Positions 8,205 to 18,162 of a stretch of 46,726 nt of DNA are shown one piece after another (within the stretch, counting starts at the first letter, position 1; every line of letters starts with the position of its first letter). Below the pieces are notes generated by a model. The model saw only the letters and a program-made list of their open reading frames with translations, was not told where the DNA came from and did not search any database. The stretch covers positions 1 to 46,726 of the forward strand of contig NZ_CAUM01000035.1 in NCBI RefSeq assembly GCF_000350085.1, in the 5' to 3' direction. Made by a program: the position numbers and the translations under genes. Source of the stretch: Mesorhizobium metallidurans STM 2683. GTDB lineage: Bacteria > Pseudomonadota > Alphaproteobacteria > Rhizobiales > Rhizobiaceae.

Positions 8205-8684
8205 TCTGCAAGGGTCTTTGGGGATCTGGTTTGACCGTGGCCGGTGCACGATCTTCAGGATGTCACGCACGTGACGCCACGCACGGTGGCCGATTTGCGG
8301 GAACCTGTATAGCGGCTGAGATTGATTTTCGATAGTCCGGCGGAGACAGGCCATCGTTAAAAATCAGCAGTGTCGTTCATGCGTCAGTGCATTGCGCCGA
8401 ACTGATTGACGCTCGTTCCGCCCATATAGGCAATATTTTTCTCGGCCTACCAAGCCCGTCCGCCCGGTGAGTAGGAATTTCCGGGTTCCGGGCCTTGAGT
8501 AGAAGATTCATTCCCGAAGCACTTTGCGGCAGGCCTGTCTTGCATTGTTATAGACAATGGCGATCTGCTAGAACGCCTGCACGAAAACAAGATTGTCCAG
8601 AAGTGAAGCTGAGCCGGGCGGCTGTGAATTGCGCCCGATGCATCGATGCAAGGTCTGGATGGCACGAGAGAACGCTCACAGTCC
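8205..8684. other. 480-bp divergent intergenic region before cysD
   Basis: No credible gene is seen on either strand. It should hold the promoters of the ligase-like gene and of cysD. The only structured element noticed is the dyad at 8543-8559. No convincing -35/-10 pair was found. Confidence 0.6.
8543..8559. promoter_or_regulatory. dyad, candidate operator before cysD
   Basis: CATTGT (8543-8548), a five-base spacer and ACAATG (8554-8559) form a perfect 6-bp dyad about 125 bases before cysD. The segment TATAGA inside it could be a -10 box, so a bound repressor would block transcription. The binding protein is unknown. A 6-bp arm can occur by chance. Confidence 0.3.
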
Positions 8685-9590
8685 ATGAACATCACGCTGA
8701 CGCATCTGCAGCGGCTTGAAGCCGAATCCATTCATATTTTTCGCGAAGTCGCGGCAGTCTTCGCCAAGCCGGTCATGCTCTACTCCGTCGGCAAGGACTC
8801 GTCCGTGCTGATGCATCTGGCGATGAAGGCGTTTTACCCCGCCAAGCCGCCTTTTCCCTTTCTCCATGTCGACACGACCTGGAAGTTCCGTGAGATGATC
8901 GCCTTTCGCGATCAGATGGCGCAAAAGCTCGGCTTCGACCTTCTGGTCCATGTCAACGAAGACGGCGTGCGCGACAACATCAATCCCTTCGACCATGGCT
9001 CGAACACCCACACCCATGTGATGAAGACCGTGGCGCTGCGCCAAGCGCTCGACAAATACGGCTTCGATGCAGCCTTTGGCGGCGCCCGCCGCGACGAGGA
9101 GAAGTCGCGCGCCAAGGAGCGGATATTCTCCTTCCGCAACGCCCAGCACGTATGGGATCCGAAGAACCAGCGGCCGGAGATGTGGAAGATCTTCAACACC
9201 CGCATCGCCTCAGGCGAATCGATCCGGGTCTTTCCGCTGTCGAACTGGACCGAGCTCGACATCTGGCAATACATCCTGCAGGAAGATATCCCGATCGTGC
9301 CGCTCTATTTCGCCAAGGAACGCCCGGTCGTCGAGCGCGACGGCATGCTCATCCTCAAGGATGACGAGCGCATGCAATTGCAGCCCGGCGAGACGGTCGA
9401 GAACCGCCTGGTGCGTTTTCGCACCCTTGGCTGCTATCCGCTGACCGGCGCGATCGAATCGGATGCCGACACGCTGGAGGCCATTGTCGGCGAGATGCTC
9501 ACTGCGCGCACCTCCGAGCGCCAGGGCCGCCTCATCGATCGCGATGAAGCCGGTTCGATGGAGAAAAAGAAGCGCGAGGGGTATTTCTGA
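8685..9590 (+). CDS. cysD: sulfate adenylyltransferase small subunit CysD
   Basis: CysD with CysN makes adenosine 5'-phosphosulfate from sulfate and ATP in the cytoplasm. The 301-residue product has the usual family length, the PP-loop SVGKDSS at 34-40, and the conserved [16 protein letters not shown] and [12 protein letters not shown] segments. The ATG at 8685 gives [12 protein letters not shown], which matches the family N-terminus; an ATG 39 bases upstream adds residues unlike the family. cysNC begins 2 bases after its stop, so expression is coupled. NodP is a close paralog, but no nodulation genes are near, so a housekeeping role is more likely. Confidence 0.96.
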   Translation: MNITLTHLQRLEAESIHIFREVAAVFAKPVMLYSVGKDSSVLMHLAMKAFYPAKPPFPFLHVDTTWKFREMIAFRDQMAQKLGFDLLVHVNEDGVRDNINPFDHGSNTHTHVMKTVALRQALDKYGFDAAFGGARRDEEKSRAKERIFSFRNAQHVWDPKNQRPEMWKIFNTRIASGESIRVFPLSNWTELDIWQYILQEDIPIVPLYFAKERPVVERDGMLILKDDERMQLQPGETVENRLVRFRTLGCYPLTGAIESDADTLEAIVGEMLTARTSERQGRLIDRDEAGSMEKKKREGYF

Positions 9591-9592
9591 GC

Positions 9593-11530
9593 ATGCGCCA
9601 CATCTTGGCCAAGAGCCTCGCCCCCACTGACGGCGTCCGCGACTACATGGCGGCACAGGAAAAGAAGTCGCTGCTGCGCTTCCTGACCTGCGGTTCGGTC
9701 GACGATGGCAAATCGACGCTGATCGGCCGCCTGTTGTCCGATACCAAGCAGATTTTCGAGGACCAGCTCGCCGCACTCGAGCGCGACTCGCGCAAGCATG
9801 GCACGACCGGCGACGACATCGATTTCGCGCTGCTGGTCGACGGCCTCGAGGCCGAGCGCGAGCAAGGCATCACCATCGATGTCGCCTATCGCTTCTTCGC
9901 CACGCCGAAACGCAAATTCATCGTTGCCGACACGCCCGGCCATGAACAGTACACGCGCAACATGGCCACCGGCGCATCGACCGCGGATCTGGCCATCGTG
10001 CTGATCGACGCCCGCCAGGGTGTGCTGCGCCAGACAAGGCGCCATTCGATCATCGCCTCGCTGCTCGGCATCCGGCACGTCGTTCTGGCCGTCAACAAGA
10101 TCGATCTGGTCGGCTTCGACAAGGCCGTCTTCGAACGCATCATCGAGGACTATCGGCAGTTCTCGCACAAGCTCGGCTTCGAGACGATCGTGCCGATCCC
10201 GATGTCCGCCCGTTATGGCGACAACGTCACCAGCCGCTCCGACAAGACGGATTGGTACTCCGGACCGACATTGATCGAGCACCTGGAAACCGTTTCCGTC
10301 GACGAGGCCGCGGTCGAGCTGCCGTTCCGTTTTCCGGTGCAGTATGTGAACCGTCCCAACCTCGACTTTCGCGGTTTTGCCGGCACGATCGCTTCCGGCT
10401 CGGTGTCGCAAGGTGACGAGGTCGTCGTCGCCAAATCCGGCAAATCGTCTCACGTCAGGCGCATCGTCGCGCATGGCGGCGATCTGGACCAGGCGGTGGC
10501 CGGCCAGGCCATCACCCTTGTTCTCGACGACGAGGTCGAGGTCTCGCGCGGCAACATGCTGGTATCGCCGGCGGCGCGGCCGCAGGTCGCCGACCAGTTC
10601 GCCGCCAACATCGTCTGGTTCGACGAGCACGCGCTGTTGCCGGGCCGCTCCTACATCCTGCGCACGGAAACCGACCAGACCAGCGCCACCGTCACCGACC
10701 TGAAATATCGCGTCAATGTCAACGACTTCGCCCATGAGGCTGCCAAGTCGCTTGAAATGAACGAGGTCGGCATCTGCAACCTCTCGACGCGGGCGCCGAT
10801 CGCTTTCGATACGTTCGGCGAGAATCGCACGACCGGCGCCTTCATCCTGATCGACCGCATCACCAACGCCACGGTCGGCGCGGGCATGCTCCTGCACTCG
10901 CTGCGCCGCGCCGAAAACATCCACTGGCAGTCCCTCGATGTCGGCAAGCGCGGCCGCGCCGACATGAAGAACCAGCGGTCCGCCGTGTTCTGGTTCACCG
11001 GGCTGTCGGGATCGGGCAAGTCGACCATCGCCAACCTCTTCGAGAAGAAGCTGTTCGCCACCGGGCGTCACACTTACATCCTGGATGGCGACAATGTTCG
11101 TCACGGGCTCAATCGCGATCTCGGCTTCACCGACGCCGATCGCGTCGAGAATATTCGCCGCGTCGCCGAAGTGGCGCGCCTGATGGCCGACGCCGGGCTG
11201 ATCGTCATCGTCTCCTTCATTTCGCCGTTCAGCGCCGAGCGGCGCATGGCCAGGGAATTGATGGCCGATGGCGAGTTCGTCGAGGTGTTTGTCGACACGC
11301 CCTTCGAGGAATGTGCCAGGCGGGATCCGAAAGGTCTCTATGCGCGGGCATTGAATGGCGAGATCAAGAATTTCACCGGCGTCGATTCACCCTACGAGGC
11401 TCCGGAAAATCCCGAAATCCATCTCAGGACGCTCGGCAAAACGGCCGAGGAGATGGTAGAGGCCCTGGAACTCTGGCTGAACGAGCGTGACATTGCCGAA
11501 GACCAATACGACAGCGGCGGCGGCATCTGA
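9593..11530 (+). CDS. cysN/cysC: bifunctional sulfate adenylyltransferase subunit 1 / APS kinase CysNC
   Basis: This fusion carries the GTPase subunit that drives APS formation and the kinase that phosphorylates APS to PAPS. In the 645-residue protein the GTPase part has GSVDDGKS at 34-41, DTPGH at 113-117 and NKID at 168-171, followed by elongation-factor-like beta-barrel domains. The C-terminal APS kinase starts near 455, with the P-loop GLSGSGKS at 470-477. NodQ has the same layout. The gene sits between cysD (gap 2 bases) and cysQ (overlap up to 44 bases), giving one sulfate-activation operon. Confidence 0.96.
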   Translation: MRHILAKSLAPTDGVRDYMAAQEKKSLLRFLTCGSVDDGKSTLIGRLLSDTKQIFEDQLAALERDSRKHGTTGDDIDFALLVDGLEAEREQGITIDVAYRFFATPKRKFIVADTPGHEQYTRNMATGASTADLAIVLIDARQGVLRQTRRHSIIASLLGIRHVVLAVNKIDLVGFDKAVFERIIEDYRQFSHKLGFETIVPIPMSARYGDNVTSRSDKTDWYSGPTLIEHLETVSVDEAAVELPFRFPVQYVNRPNLDFRGFAGTIASGSVSQGDEVVVAKSGKSSHVRRIVAHGGDLDQAVAGQAITLVLDDEVEVSRGNMLVSPAARPQVADQFAANIVWFDEHALLPGRSYILRTETDQTSATVTDLKYRVNVNDFAHEAAKSLEMNEVGICNLSTRAPIAFDTFGENRTTGAFILIDRITNATVGAGMLLHSLRRAENIHWQSLDVGKRGRADMKNQRSAVFWFTGLSGSGKSTIANLFEKKLFATGRHTYILDGDNVRHGLNRDLGFTDADRVENIRRVAEVARLMADAGLIVIVSFISPFSAERRMARELMADGEFVEVFVDTPFEECARRDPKGLYARALNGEIKNFTGVDSPYEAPENPEIHLRTLGKTAEEMVEALELWLNERDIAEDQYDSGGGI

Positions 11531-12329
11531 CGACGAGCGGATGCTCGATGTTTTCGAGCATCTTGCCTTGGCGGCTGGCCGCGAGGTTATGCGCGTCTTT
11601 CACGATGGCTGCGCCGTCGACCGCAAATCCGACTCTTCGCCGGTGACGGAAGCCGATCGCGAAAGCGAGAAGATCATTCTCACCGGGCTGCGCGCGGCAT
11701 ATCCCGATATCCCCTGCGTGGCCGAGGAAGACGCTTCTGCCGGCATCATGCCGCCGGATCTCGGCGATGCGTTCTTCCTGGTCGATCCGCTCGACGGCAC
11801 TAAGGAATTCGTCAATCGCCGGACCGATTTTACCGTCAACATCGCGCTTGTCCGCGATGGCGTGCCGGAGGTCGGCGTCGTCCTCGCGCCCTGCACCGGA
11901 CGTTTCTTTTCCGGACGGCCGGGCAGGGCCGAAACAATCGAGATCGATGACGACTACCAGATCGTCGGCCGTCAGCCGATTTCGGCGAGAAGCGGCGTGG
12001 TGCCGCTGACCGTCGTCGCCAGCCGCTCCCACAACACGCCGGAAACCGAAGCCTATATCCGTGATCTCGGCGCCGCCGAGATCGTCTCGGTCGGCTCGTC
12101 GCTGAAATTCTGCCTCGTCGCCGCCGCCGAGGCGGACGTCTATCCGCGCTTCGGCCGCACCATGGAGTGGGATACGGCGGCCGGCGATGCGGTGCTGCGC
12201 GCGGCCGGCGGCCTGACGCGCACGCTGGACGGCCAGCCGCTCACCTATGGCAAGCGCGACCAGAGCGACGACGAGGATTTCGCCAACCCGCATTTTATTG
12301 CCAGCGGCAAGGTAGCCGGACCAACCTGA
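11487..12329 (+). CDS. cysQ: 3'(2'),5'-bisphosphate nucleotidase CysQ
   Basis: CysQ hydrolyses 3'-phosphoadenosine 5'-phosphate, the inhibitory by-product of PAPS use, to AMP. The product belongs to the inositol-monophosphatase fold. Metal-binding residues appear in VAEED and in DPLDGT at 100-105, with [15 protein letters not shown] as the C-terminal signature. The GTG at 11487 overlaps cysNC by 44 bases and gives 280 residues. An ATG at 11541, 10 bases after the cysNC stop, gives 262 residues beginning [16 protein letters not shown], and is an equally good start. The position last in the operon fits recycling of PAP made downstream of CysNC. Confidence 0.93.
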   Translation: MTLPKTNTTAAAASDDERMLDVFEHLALAAGREVMRVFHDGCAVDRKSDSSPVTEADRESEKIILTGLRAAYPDIPCVAEEDASAGIMPPDLGDAFFLVDPLDGTKEFVNRRTDFTVNIALVRDGVPEVGVVLAPCTGRFFSGRPGRAETIEIDDDYQIVGRQPISARSGVVPLTVVASRSHNTPETEAYIRDLGAAEIVSVGSSLKFCLVAAAEADVYPRFGRTMEWDTAAGDAVLRAAGGLTRTLDGQPLTYGKRDQSDDEDFANPHFIASGKVAGPT

Positions 12330-12480
12330 CGACCATAGTGTCGGTGGCCCTGCAGGAATCGCCGAGCAAAACATAAATCTGCCTGAACCGCGCGTCACGA
12401 TCCATGGCACCCCATCATCCGCCGTCCACAAAACCTCATGCTCTCCTGACGGGCAGTTGCCGCCATACGTTGGCATCGCC

Positions 12481-12496
12481 GTGTTTACGTCTACAC
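12481..12496. promoter_or_regulatory. imperfect palindrome, candidate antitoxin operator
   Basis: Twelve of these 16 bases are symmetric (GTGT..ACGT..ACAC, centred on ACGT). The site lies just before the AGGAG ribosome-binding site of the antitoxin gene, where autoregulatory sites of such genes are usual. A possible -35 TTGGCA lies just upstream. This is a tentative reading. Confidence 0.3.
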
Positions 12497-12511
12497 ACAG
12501 GAGCATTGGCA

Positions 12512-12751
12512 ATGCCGCTCAACATTCGCAGTGAAGAGATAAACACGCTTGCCGAAAAGCTGGCGGCGCGCACGGGGTTGAACAAAACGGCTGCCGTGAA
12601 GCTGGCCCTGGAGAACGAATTGCGCCGTATCGAGGAGGCGATCCCTCTGTGGGAGCGGGTGAAGCCTTTGCGCGCGAAAATCGCGGCTTACCCGGACACC
12701 GGCCTTGCGGCAGACAGGGCGTTTTTCGATGACCTCAGCGGTGACTACTGA
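12512..12751 (+). CDS. orphan VapB-type antitoxin (Rv0623-like)
   Basis: This 79-residue protein resembles the PSK/Rv0623-like antitoxins (PF07704 type): a short DNA-binding segment with TGLNKTAAVKLALENELRR, then a linker, then a C-terminal toxin-binding tail ending in DRAFFDDLSGDY. AGGAG at 12499-12503 stands 8 bases before the ATG, a strong site. Its stop overlaps an ATG (TGATG), the junction normally seen with vapC, but the second frame has only 13 codons and then stops. No PIN-domain toxin follows, and the next gene runs the other way. The antitoxin may be a remnant or may act on a toxin encoded elsewhere. Confidence 0.8.
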   Translation: MPLNIRSEEINTLAEKLAARTGLNKTAAVKLALENELRRIEEAIPLWERVKPLRAKIAAYPDTGLAADRAFFDDLSGDY

Positions 12752-12879
12752 TGTTGGTCGGCGATCATCGCAATTATGACGGACGAGCCTGAGGCCGCCA
12801 AGACCTGAGATTTCGGAAGGGAAGGGCGGCCTCCGCCATGCGCTGGTGCCGGGAAAGCGCGTCGTCGCAGCAAGATGCC

Positions 12880-14022
12880 CTATGCGGCAGCAACGTGCGC
12901 CGAATTCGAGCCGATATAGTTGCGGATCGTCTCGATGATCCGGTCCTGGTCGGCCTCGCTCAGATAAGGATGCATAGGCAGGCAGAGAATCCGCTTCGGC
13001 AGTTCTTCCGAAACGGCAAGGCCTGTCGGCGTGCGCGGATAGTCGCGATAGGCGACTTGGGCATGCAGCGGCTTCACGTAATAGATGACCGAGGGAATGC
13101 CCTTTTCGCCGAGATGGGCCTTCAGACCGTCGCGCTTTGGCGTCTCGATCGCGTATTGCGCCCAGGCCGAGCGGCTGCCATCCAGGTTGCGCGCCGCTTT
13201 GACGATGTCGCCCAGGCCCTCGGCGTAGCGCTTCGCAACCGCTTGCCGGGCGACCATCTCGTCTTCGAGAATGGCCAGTTTCTCGATCAGGATCGCCGCC
13301 TGCAGCGTATCGAGCCGCGAATTGATGCCGACGCGGACATTGTCATATTGCGTCTCGCCCTTGCCGTGGAAAGCGAAGGAGCGGAGTTTTTCCGCCAGCG
13401 CATCGTCGTTGGTGAACATCGCGCCGCCATCGCCATAGCAGCCGAGCGGCTTGGCCGGGTAGAAGCTGGTCGAGCCGACATGGCCGAACGCGCCGCACAT
13501 CTCGCCGTCGATGGCGCCACCCATCGACTGGGCGGCATCCTCGATCACCAACAGTCCTTCACGGTTGGCGATCGCCATGATTGCCTCGTAGTCGGCGGCG
13601 AGCCCGAACAGGTCGACCGGAATGATCGCCTTCGGCTTAAGCCGGCCTTCCTTCTTGATCATCGCGATCGCCGCCTCGAGGCTGGCGATGTCGATATTGT
13701 AGGTCTCGGGGTCGACATCGACGAAGACCGGTTCGGCCTTGGCCAATGCCACCACCTCCGCCGTGGCGGCGAAGGTGAAGCTCGGCACGAACACCGCGTC
13801 GCCCGGGCCGATGCCGGCCGCAAACAGCGGCAGCAGCAGCGCGTCGGTGCCGTTGGCGCAAGCCACGACATGCTTGGTGCCGACATAGGCGGCAAGCTTG
13901 TTCTCGAATTCAGTGACCTCTGGCCCGAGTATGTAGCGGCCGTCGTCGACGACGCGGTCGATCGCCGCTTTCAGCCGGTCGCGGATGCGTTCGCGCTGCG
14001 CGCCAAGATCGATGAACTGCAT
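12880..14022 (-). CDS. DegT/DnrJ/EryC1/StrS-family PLP aminotransferase
   Basis: This family transfers an amino group to keto-sugars bound to nucleotides, making amino sugars for surface glycans. The 380-residue product has the full fold: FIDLGAQ near the start, the substrate segment GTDALLL, DAAQSMG, and the PLP lysine at 191 within FYPAKPLGCYGDGG, as in WbpE- and DesV-type enzymes. GAGG about 6 bases before the ATG is a fair ribosome-binding site. The gene stands alone on the minus strand, separated by about 270 bases from the kinase operon and by about 130 bases from the antitoxin gene. It could supply an amino sugar to the polysaccharide locus 5 kb away, which is an inference. The substrate is unknown. 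Confidence 0.92.
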   Translation of the reverse strand: MQFIDLGAQRERIRDRLKAAIDRVVDDGRYILGPEVTEFENKLAAYVGTKHVVACANGTDALLLPLFAAGIGPGDAVFVPSFTFAATAEVVALAKAEPVFVDVDPETYNIDIASLEAAIAMIKKEGRLKPKAIIPVDLFGLAADYEAIMAIANREGLLVIEDAAQSMGGAIDGEMCGAFGHVGSTSFYPAKPLGCYGDGGAMFTNDDALAEKLRSFAFHGKGETQYDNVRVGINSRLDTLQAAILIEKLAILEDEMVARQAVAKRYAEGLGDIVKAARNLDGSRSAWAQYAIETPKRDGLKAHLGEKGIPSVIYYVKPLHAQVAYRDYPRTPTGLAVSEELPKRILCLPMHPYLSEADQDRIIETIRNYIGSNSAHVAAA

Positions 14023-14291
14023 GTCGGCCTCGTTCTAGCCAGATGGTCGGCGGGTTAGCCAGATAATTGGCCGCTGGTACCAGACTTGGGTCGGCCGAGA
14101 AAGCCGAACCGGCTAAACGGCGAATTGCCTAGGTGTCGCAGCCTGTTACCTCTGTTTTCGAGCCTGTCTTGGCAAGATGGCGGAAATCCGGCCTTCGCGA
14201 GTCGTTGCCAGGCCTTTCAATCGCATCCTTCCGATCCTGCGAAACATAAAGTGATCGCGGAGTCGGTGCTGTTTCAGGGTTCTCTGCCTGC

Positions 14292-15215
14292 TCAGGCGAT
14301 TTCATGCCGCCATGGCGGATTGGCGCCGGCTCGCGATACCGTCACCGCCGCTGCCTTGGCGCCAAGCGTCAAAGCCTTGTGGATGGCCTCCTTCGATAGT
14401 TCGGTGATAGCTGTCTTCGACAGCATGCCTTGCTCGTGCAGTGAGGCCAGGATGCCGGCGTTGAAAGTATCGCCGGCGCCGACCGTGTCGACCACCGTGA
14501 CCTTGTCCGGCATGACCGTGACCTTGTGCTCCCTGGTATAGCCGACCGCGCCTTCGCTGCCATGGGTGACGACGATCAGCTTCGGGCCGCGGTCCAGCCA
14601 GTTGCGCACGACGTCCTCATGCGAACCGGCTTCATCGAACCAGTTCAGGTCCTCGTCCGACAGCTTCACGATATCGGCCATTGCCATCATGGAGCGGATG
14701 CGCCTGAGGTGCCTGGCCTTGTCCGGGATGAAATTCGGCCGGATGTTGGGGTCGAGCATCATCAAGCGGCGCTCATGCTCGCGCCGCATGAACTCCTCAT
14801 AGGCCGCTCCGGCCGGCTCCGAGATCAGGCTGATGGCGCCGAACAGCATGGCTTCGATCTCGCTGCCGAGCTCCGGCAGGTCTTCGATGGTCAGCATGCG
14901 TCCGGCCGTGTTCTCGTCATAAAAAGTGTAGGTCGCCTGGCCGTTGGTGAGCCGCACAAAGGCAAGCGTGGTCGGCCGCGGCGATGTGTGTGCATAGGTG
15001 GAACTGACCTTGCTTGCCCCCAGCGCGTCCCGGAGCTGGCCGCCGAACAGGTCCGACGACAGGCCGGAAAAGAACCCGGCGGGCGCGCCGAGCCGGCCAA
15101 GCGCGATGGCCGAATTGAACACCGCGCCGCCGACATAGGGGGCAAAGGCCGGCTCCCCATCCGTGGTGGCGCGAGGCAGCATGTCGATGAGGGCTTCGCC
15201 GCAGCAAAGGATCAT
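14292..15215 (-). CDS. PfkB-family sugar kinase, probably fructokinase
   Basis: A ribokinase-fold enzyme of 307 residues that probably phosphorylates the sugar imported by the adjacent ABC system. The N-terminal CCGEALIDML, the FNSAIALGRLGAP segment, and the C-terminal DTVGAGDTFNAG with catalytic Asp at 249 are all present. Members with this start are commonly fructokinases, and the neighbouring FrcBCA-like transporter supports fructose. Other keto-sugars or ribose are possible. It overlaps the mutarotase gene by 4 bases (ATGA) and is the last gene of the minus-strand regulator operon. Confidence 0.9.
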   Translation of the reverse strand: MILCCGEALIDMLPRATTDGEPAFAPYVGGAVFNSAIALGRLGAPAGFFSGLSSDLFGGQLRDALGASKVSSTYAHTSPRPTTLAFVRLTNGQATYTFYDENTAGRMLTIEDLPELGSEIEAMLFGAISLISEPAGAAYEEFMRREHERRLMMLDPNIRPNFIPDKARHLRRIRSMMAMADIVKLSDEDLNWFDEAGSHEDVVRNWLDRGPKLIVVTHGSEGAVGYTREHKVTVMPDKVTVVDTVGAGDTFNAGILASLHEQGMLSKTAITELSKEAIHKALTLGAKAAAVTVSRAGANPPWRHEIA

Positions 15216-15658
15216 GATTTCCTGTTCTCCGGCGGATAGATCACGCCCTTGCGGATGATGATGTTGGCGTAGAGCCTGGGCTCGCTTGTCGCGATGATCG
15301 CGTGCGCGGACCTGACGCGTCCATAGAAGTCGGCGCCGGCCAGCGCAACCACCTTGTGGCCCGGCGCGCGGTTGGCGCAGATCGCCTCCATTTCGCGATG
15401 AACCGGATCGGCAAGCGAGGGATCGCCTTTGACCGAGGCGCGAAACAGCGCCTCCGGCACGGCGTCGTCCACCGGCAACACGCTCAATATGGCATCGAGC
15501 ATTGGAATGAGATGATGGCCGTCGGCGCGGATAAGCCGGTGTGCCTGCTCTTCGGCCGGGTAGTTTCCGTCGACAAGCGCGATCTCATCGCCATGGCCCA
15601 TGGCACGCAGCGTCGCCAGGAGCTCCGGGCCGAGCAGCGCCGGGATGCCGATCAGCAT
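15212..15658 (-). CDS. RbsD/FucU-family sugar mutarotase
   Basis: Proteins of this family interconvert anomers of free sugars so that the kinase or isomerase receives the right form. The 148-residue product shows the family features: LIGIPALLGPELLATLRAMGHGDEI at the N-terminus (with the conserved GHGDEI), VDGNYPA, and the C-terminal YANIIIRKGVI. It fits FucU slightly better than RbsD in length and pattern. The ATG directly follows the regulator's stop, and its own stop overlaps the kinase start by 4 bases, so three genes are tightly coupled. The context suggests it acts on the sugar brought in by the divergent transporter. Confidence 0.88.
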   Translation of the reverse strand: MLIGIPALLGPELLATLRAMGHGDEIALVDGNYPAEEQAHRLIRADGHHLIPMLDAILSVLPVDDAVPEALFRASVKGDPSLADPVHREMEAICANRAPGHKVVALAGADFYGRVRSAHAIIATSEPRLYANIIIRKGVIYPPENRKS

Positions 15659-16885
15659 TCAGGTGCTCCTGGAAATCGTGGTCGATCCGATCAGGAAGCG
15701 CTCGGAAAGCGGTAGGCTGGCGCCGCCCAGCGCGCGTGCATGAATGCCGACCGTACCCTCGCGCACGGCCGGAAGCTTCAGGCCCTCGCAGTCGATCTTG
15801 CCGACCGCCACGACGACGGCATCGACGAGGCGCCGTCGCACCGTCAGTGGCATCCATCCGTCGATCACCGCCGCCTCGAAATCGATGACCGAGGCCGCCG
15901 CGACAATGGCATAGGCGAGCGCCTCGGAGGCGCCGGCGATCCAGTCGTCGAGTTCGACGCCGATCTCGCCCCAGTCCTGCGGCGATGTCCACAGATGCGA
16001 GGCCTCGACGCCACGCGCGTTGAGCGCCTTTTCCAGCATGGCGATCGATGCCACGTCGATGAGCTGGGTCGGCTTTCCGTCGGGTCCCGGCACCGGCATC
16101 GAGCCGAGCGCGCCGGCATTGCCGGTCGGTCCGCCGAACAGGCGGCCGTTGAGCACGATACCGCCGCCGGCAAAGGCGCCGATGTAGAAATAGACGAAGT
16201 CGCGCGCAGCACCCGCCTGGCCGAACACCAGTTCGGCGCCGCAAGCCGATGTGGCGTCGTTCTGCAGGTAGACGGGAAATTCGCATTGCGCCTGGATGTC
16301 GGCGCGAATGTCGCGGTGGCGCCACTCATCCATGATGTCGCGTGGCGCACCGGCGGTGTCGGCCCAGTTCCACAGCTCGAACGGCATGGCGATGCCAAGT
16401 CCGGCAATGCGCTTGTCCTGCGCCGGGGTCAGCTCCCCGCGCATCTTCTTCATGCCGGAGGTGACGAACTCCACCGTCTCGCGCGGAGCTGGATAGCGGT
16501 AGGAGTGCTGCAGCATCGAGCGCACATTGCCGAGGAAATCGATCAGTACGAGTTCGGCGCTGCGCCGGCCGATCTTCAGGCCGATGAAGAAGGCACCTTC
16601 AGGATTGAGCGCCATCGGGATGGAGGGCTGGCCGATCTTGCCGCGTAGCGGCGCCTGGCGCACCAGCAGGCTATCCTGCTCGAGTTCGCGCATGATGACA
16701 GACACCGTCTGCGCCGAAAGCCCCGTCATGCGGGCGATGTCGGACTTGGCCAGGCTGCCGTGCTGGCGCACCAACGACAGCACCAGCCGCTCATTGTGGT
16801 CCCGCATGCCGCTCTGGTTGGTGCCGCGGTGAATTTGGCTTTCGGCTGCCTCGGGCGAACCGTGCCTCGCAATGCCGGTCTCCAC
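15659..16885 (-). CDS. ROK-family transcriptional regulator (FrcR-like)
   Basis: A sugar-responsive regulator with a winged helix-turn-helix (LAKSDIARMTGLSAQTVSVIMREL, about residues 45-70) fused to a sugar-kinase-like ROK domain (for example GIAMPFEL, QNDATSACGAELVFG and LFGGPTGNAGALGSM). The zinc-binding CGxxGC motif of catalytic ROK kinases is not seen, so the domain probably senses rather than phosphorylates sugar. I chose GTG at 16885 because GGAGG (16892-16896) lies 6 bases before it; this gives 408 residues. The frame is open to an ATG at 16912, without a site. By analogy with FrcR of Sinorhizobium it probably controls both its own operon and the divergent importer. Confidence 0.9.
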   Translation of the reverse strand: METGIARHGSPEAAESQIHRGTNQSGMRDHNERLVLSLVRQHGSLAKSDIARMTGLSAQTVSVIMRELEQDSLLVRQAPLRGKIGQPSIPMALNPEGAFFIGLKIGRRSAELVLIDFLGNVRSMLQHSYRYPAPRETVEFVTSGMKKMRGELTPAQDKRIAGLGIAMPFELWNWADTAGAPRDIMDEWRHRDIRADIQAQCEFPVYLQNDATSACGAELVFGQAGAARDFVYFYIGAFAGGGIVLNGRLFGGPTGNAGALGSMPVPGPDGKPTQLIDVASIAMLEKALNARGVEASHLWTSPQDWGEIGVELDDWIAGASEALAYAIVAAASVIDFEAAVIDGWMPLTVRRRLVDAVVVAVGKIDCEGLKLPAVREGTVGIHARALGGASLPLSERFLIGSTTISRST

Positions 16886-16946
16886 CCTGTTCCTCCCGTC
16901 GTTTCCCCTCAATGCTTTTGGGCCAGAATGAGTGAACGATGCAAGG

Positions 16947-16984
16947 CTGTCAATAATAAATAAGAGTGATTTAATTATTGACAG
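16947..16984. promoter_or_regulatory. 38-bp interrupted palindrome, candidate ROK operator with divergent -35 boxes
   Basis: CTGTCAATAAT (16947-16957) is repeated in exact inversion as ATTATTGACAG (16974-16984), around an AT-rich centre that continues the symmetry except for one extra base. Each arm contains TTGACA in outward orientation: on the minus strand toward the regulator and on the plus strand toward the transporter. Matching -10 boxes are poor, so promoter use is uncertain. The position and symmetry make it the likely binding site of the ROK regulator. Confidence 0.65.
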
Positions 16985-17099
16985 GAACTCCGGGCTGGTG
17001 TCTGTTGACGACGGCGCCCGCGCTGGGAGAATTCGTCAGGGCGCCTGTGCGGAGACCGGTTGGCCGGTGTCCGAAAATGGTTCCACTGGGAGGAAAATC

Positions 17100-18134
17100 G
17101 TGACCAAGACAACACTACTGAAGTCCACCGTTTTTGCGGCGGCCGGGCTGGGCCTGATGGCGTTCACCTCTGCTGCATCGGCCGCCGGCGTCGGCGCCTG
17201 CCTGATCACCAAGACCGACACCAACCCGTTCTTCGTCAAGATGAAGGAAGGCGCGACCGCCAAGGCCAAGGAGCTTGGCGTCGACCTGAAGTCCTATGCA
17301 GGCAAGATCGACGGCGACAGCGAGAGCCAGGTGGCGGCGATCGAGAGCTGCATCGCCGACGGCGCCAAGGGTATCCTGATCACCGCCTCGGACACCAAAG
17401 GCATTGTGCCGACGGTGAAGAAGGCGCGTGACGCCGGCCTGCTGGTGATCGCGCTCGACACGCCGCTCGATCCGATCGACGCAGCAGACGCGACTTTCGC
17501 AACCGACAATCTCGAAGCCGGCAAGCTGATCGGCGCCTGGGCCGCCGCGACGCTTGGCGACAAGGCCAAGGATGCCAAGATCGGCTTCCTCGACCTGACG
17601 CCCTCGCAGCCGACGGTGGACGTGCTGCGCGACCAGGGCTTCATGATGGGCTACGGCATCGATGTGAAGGACCCCAACAAGATCGGCGATGAGGACGATC
17701 CGCGCATCGTCGGCCACGACGTGACCAACGGCAACGAGGAAGGTGGCCGCAAGGCGATGGAAAACCTTCTGCAGAAGGACAACACCATCAACGTCATCCA
17801 CACCATCAACGAGCCGGCAGCCGTCGGCGCCTATCAGGCGCTCAAGGCTGTTGGTCTCGAAAGCCAGGTGCTGATCGTGTCGGTCGACGGCGGCTGCCCC
17901 GGCGTGAAGTCGGTCACGGAAGGCGTGATCGGTGCGACCTCGCAGCAATATCCGCTGCAGATGGCCGCACTCGGCATCGAGGCGATCGCCGCTTTCGCCA
18001 AGGATGGGACCAAGCCAAAGCCGACCGAAGGCAAGGATTTCTTCGACACGGGCGTCAATTTGGTGACCGACAAGCCCGCGAACGGCGTGAAGTCCATCGA
18101 CACCAAGGAAGGCCTCGCCAAGTGCTGGGGCTGA
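17100..18134 (+). CDS. frcB: sugar ABC transporter periplasmic binding protein, FrcB-like
   Basis: A ribose/fructose-type binding protein that captures sugar in the periplasm for the FrcC/FrcA importer. The 344-residue product has a signal peptide (about 1-25, ending AASAA) and a type I periplasmic-binding fold with [15 protein letters not shown] near the mature start, IALDTPLD and VSVDGGCPG. The GTG start at 17100 is fixed by GGGAGG 6 bases upstream; the frame is open further upstream, but that part spans the operator. Similarity to FrcB rests on recall of the family and on the FrcC- and FrcA-like neighbours. A hairpin follows the gene. Confidence 0.88.
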   Translation: MTKTTLLKSTVFAAAGLGLMAFTSAASAAGVGACLITKTDTNPFFVKMKEGATAKAKELGVDLKSYAGKIDGDSESQVAAIESCIADGAKGILITASDTKGIVPTVKKARDAGLLVIALDTPLDPIDAADATFATDNLEAGKLIGAWAAATLGDKAKDAKIGFLDLTPSQPTVDVLRDQGFMMGYGIDVKDPNKIGDEDDPRIVGHDVTNGNEEGGRKAMENLLQKDNTINVIHTINEPAAVGAYQALKAVGLESQVLIVSVDGGCPGVKSVTEGVIGATSQQYPLQMAALGIEAIAAFAKDGTKPKPTEGKDFFDTGVNLVTDKPANGVKSIDTKEGLAKCWG

Positions 18135-18162
18135 TGCTGGTCTGACCGGCAATAGAACCGAT

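Noticed and set aside
8685..11530. nodPQ rather than cysD-cysNC
   Set aside because: The proteins are similar, but no nod genes are nearby and cysQ follows, so the assimilatory role is preferred.
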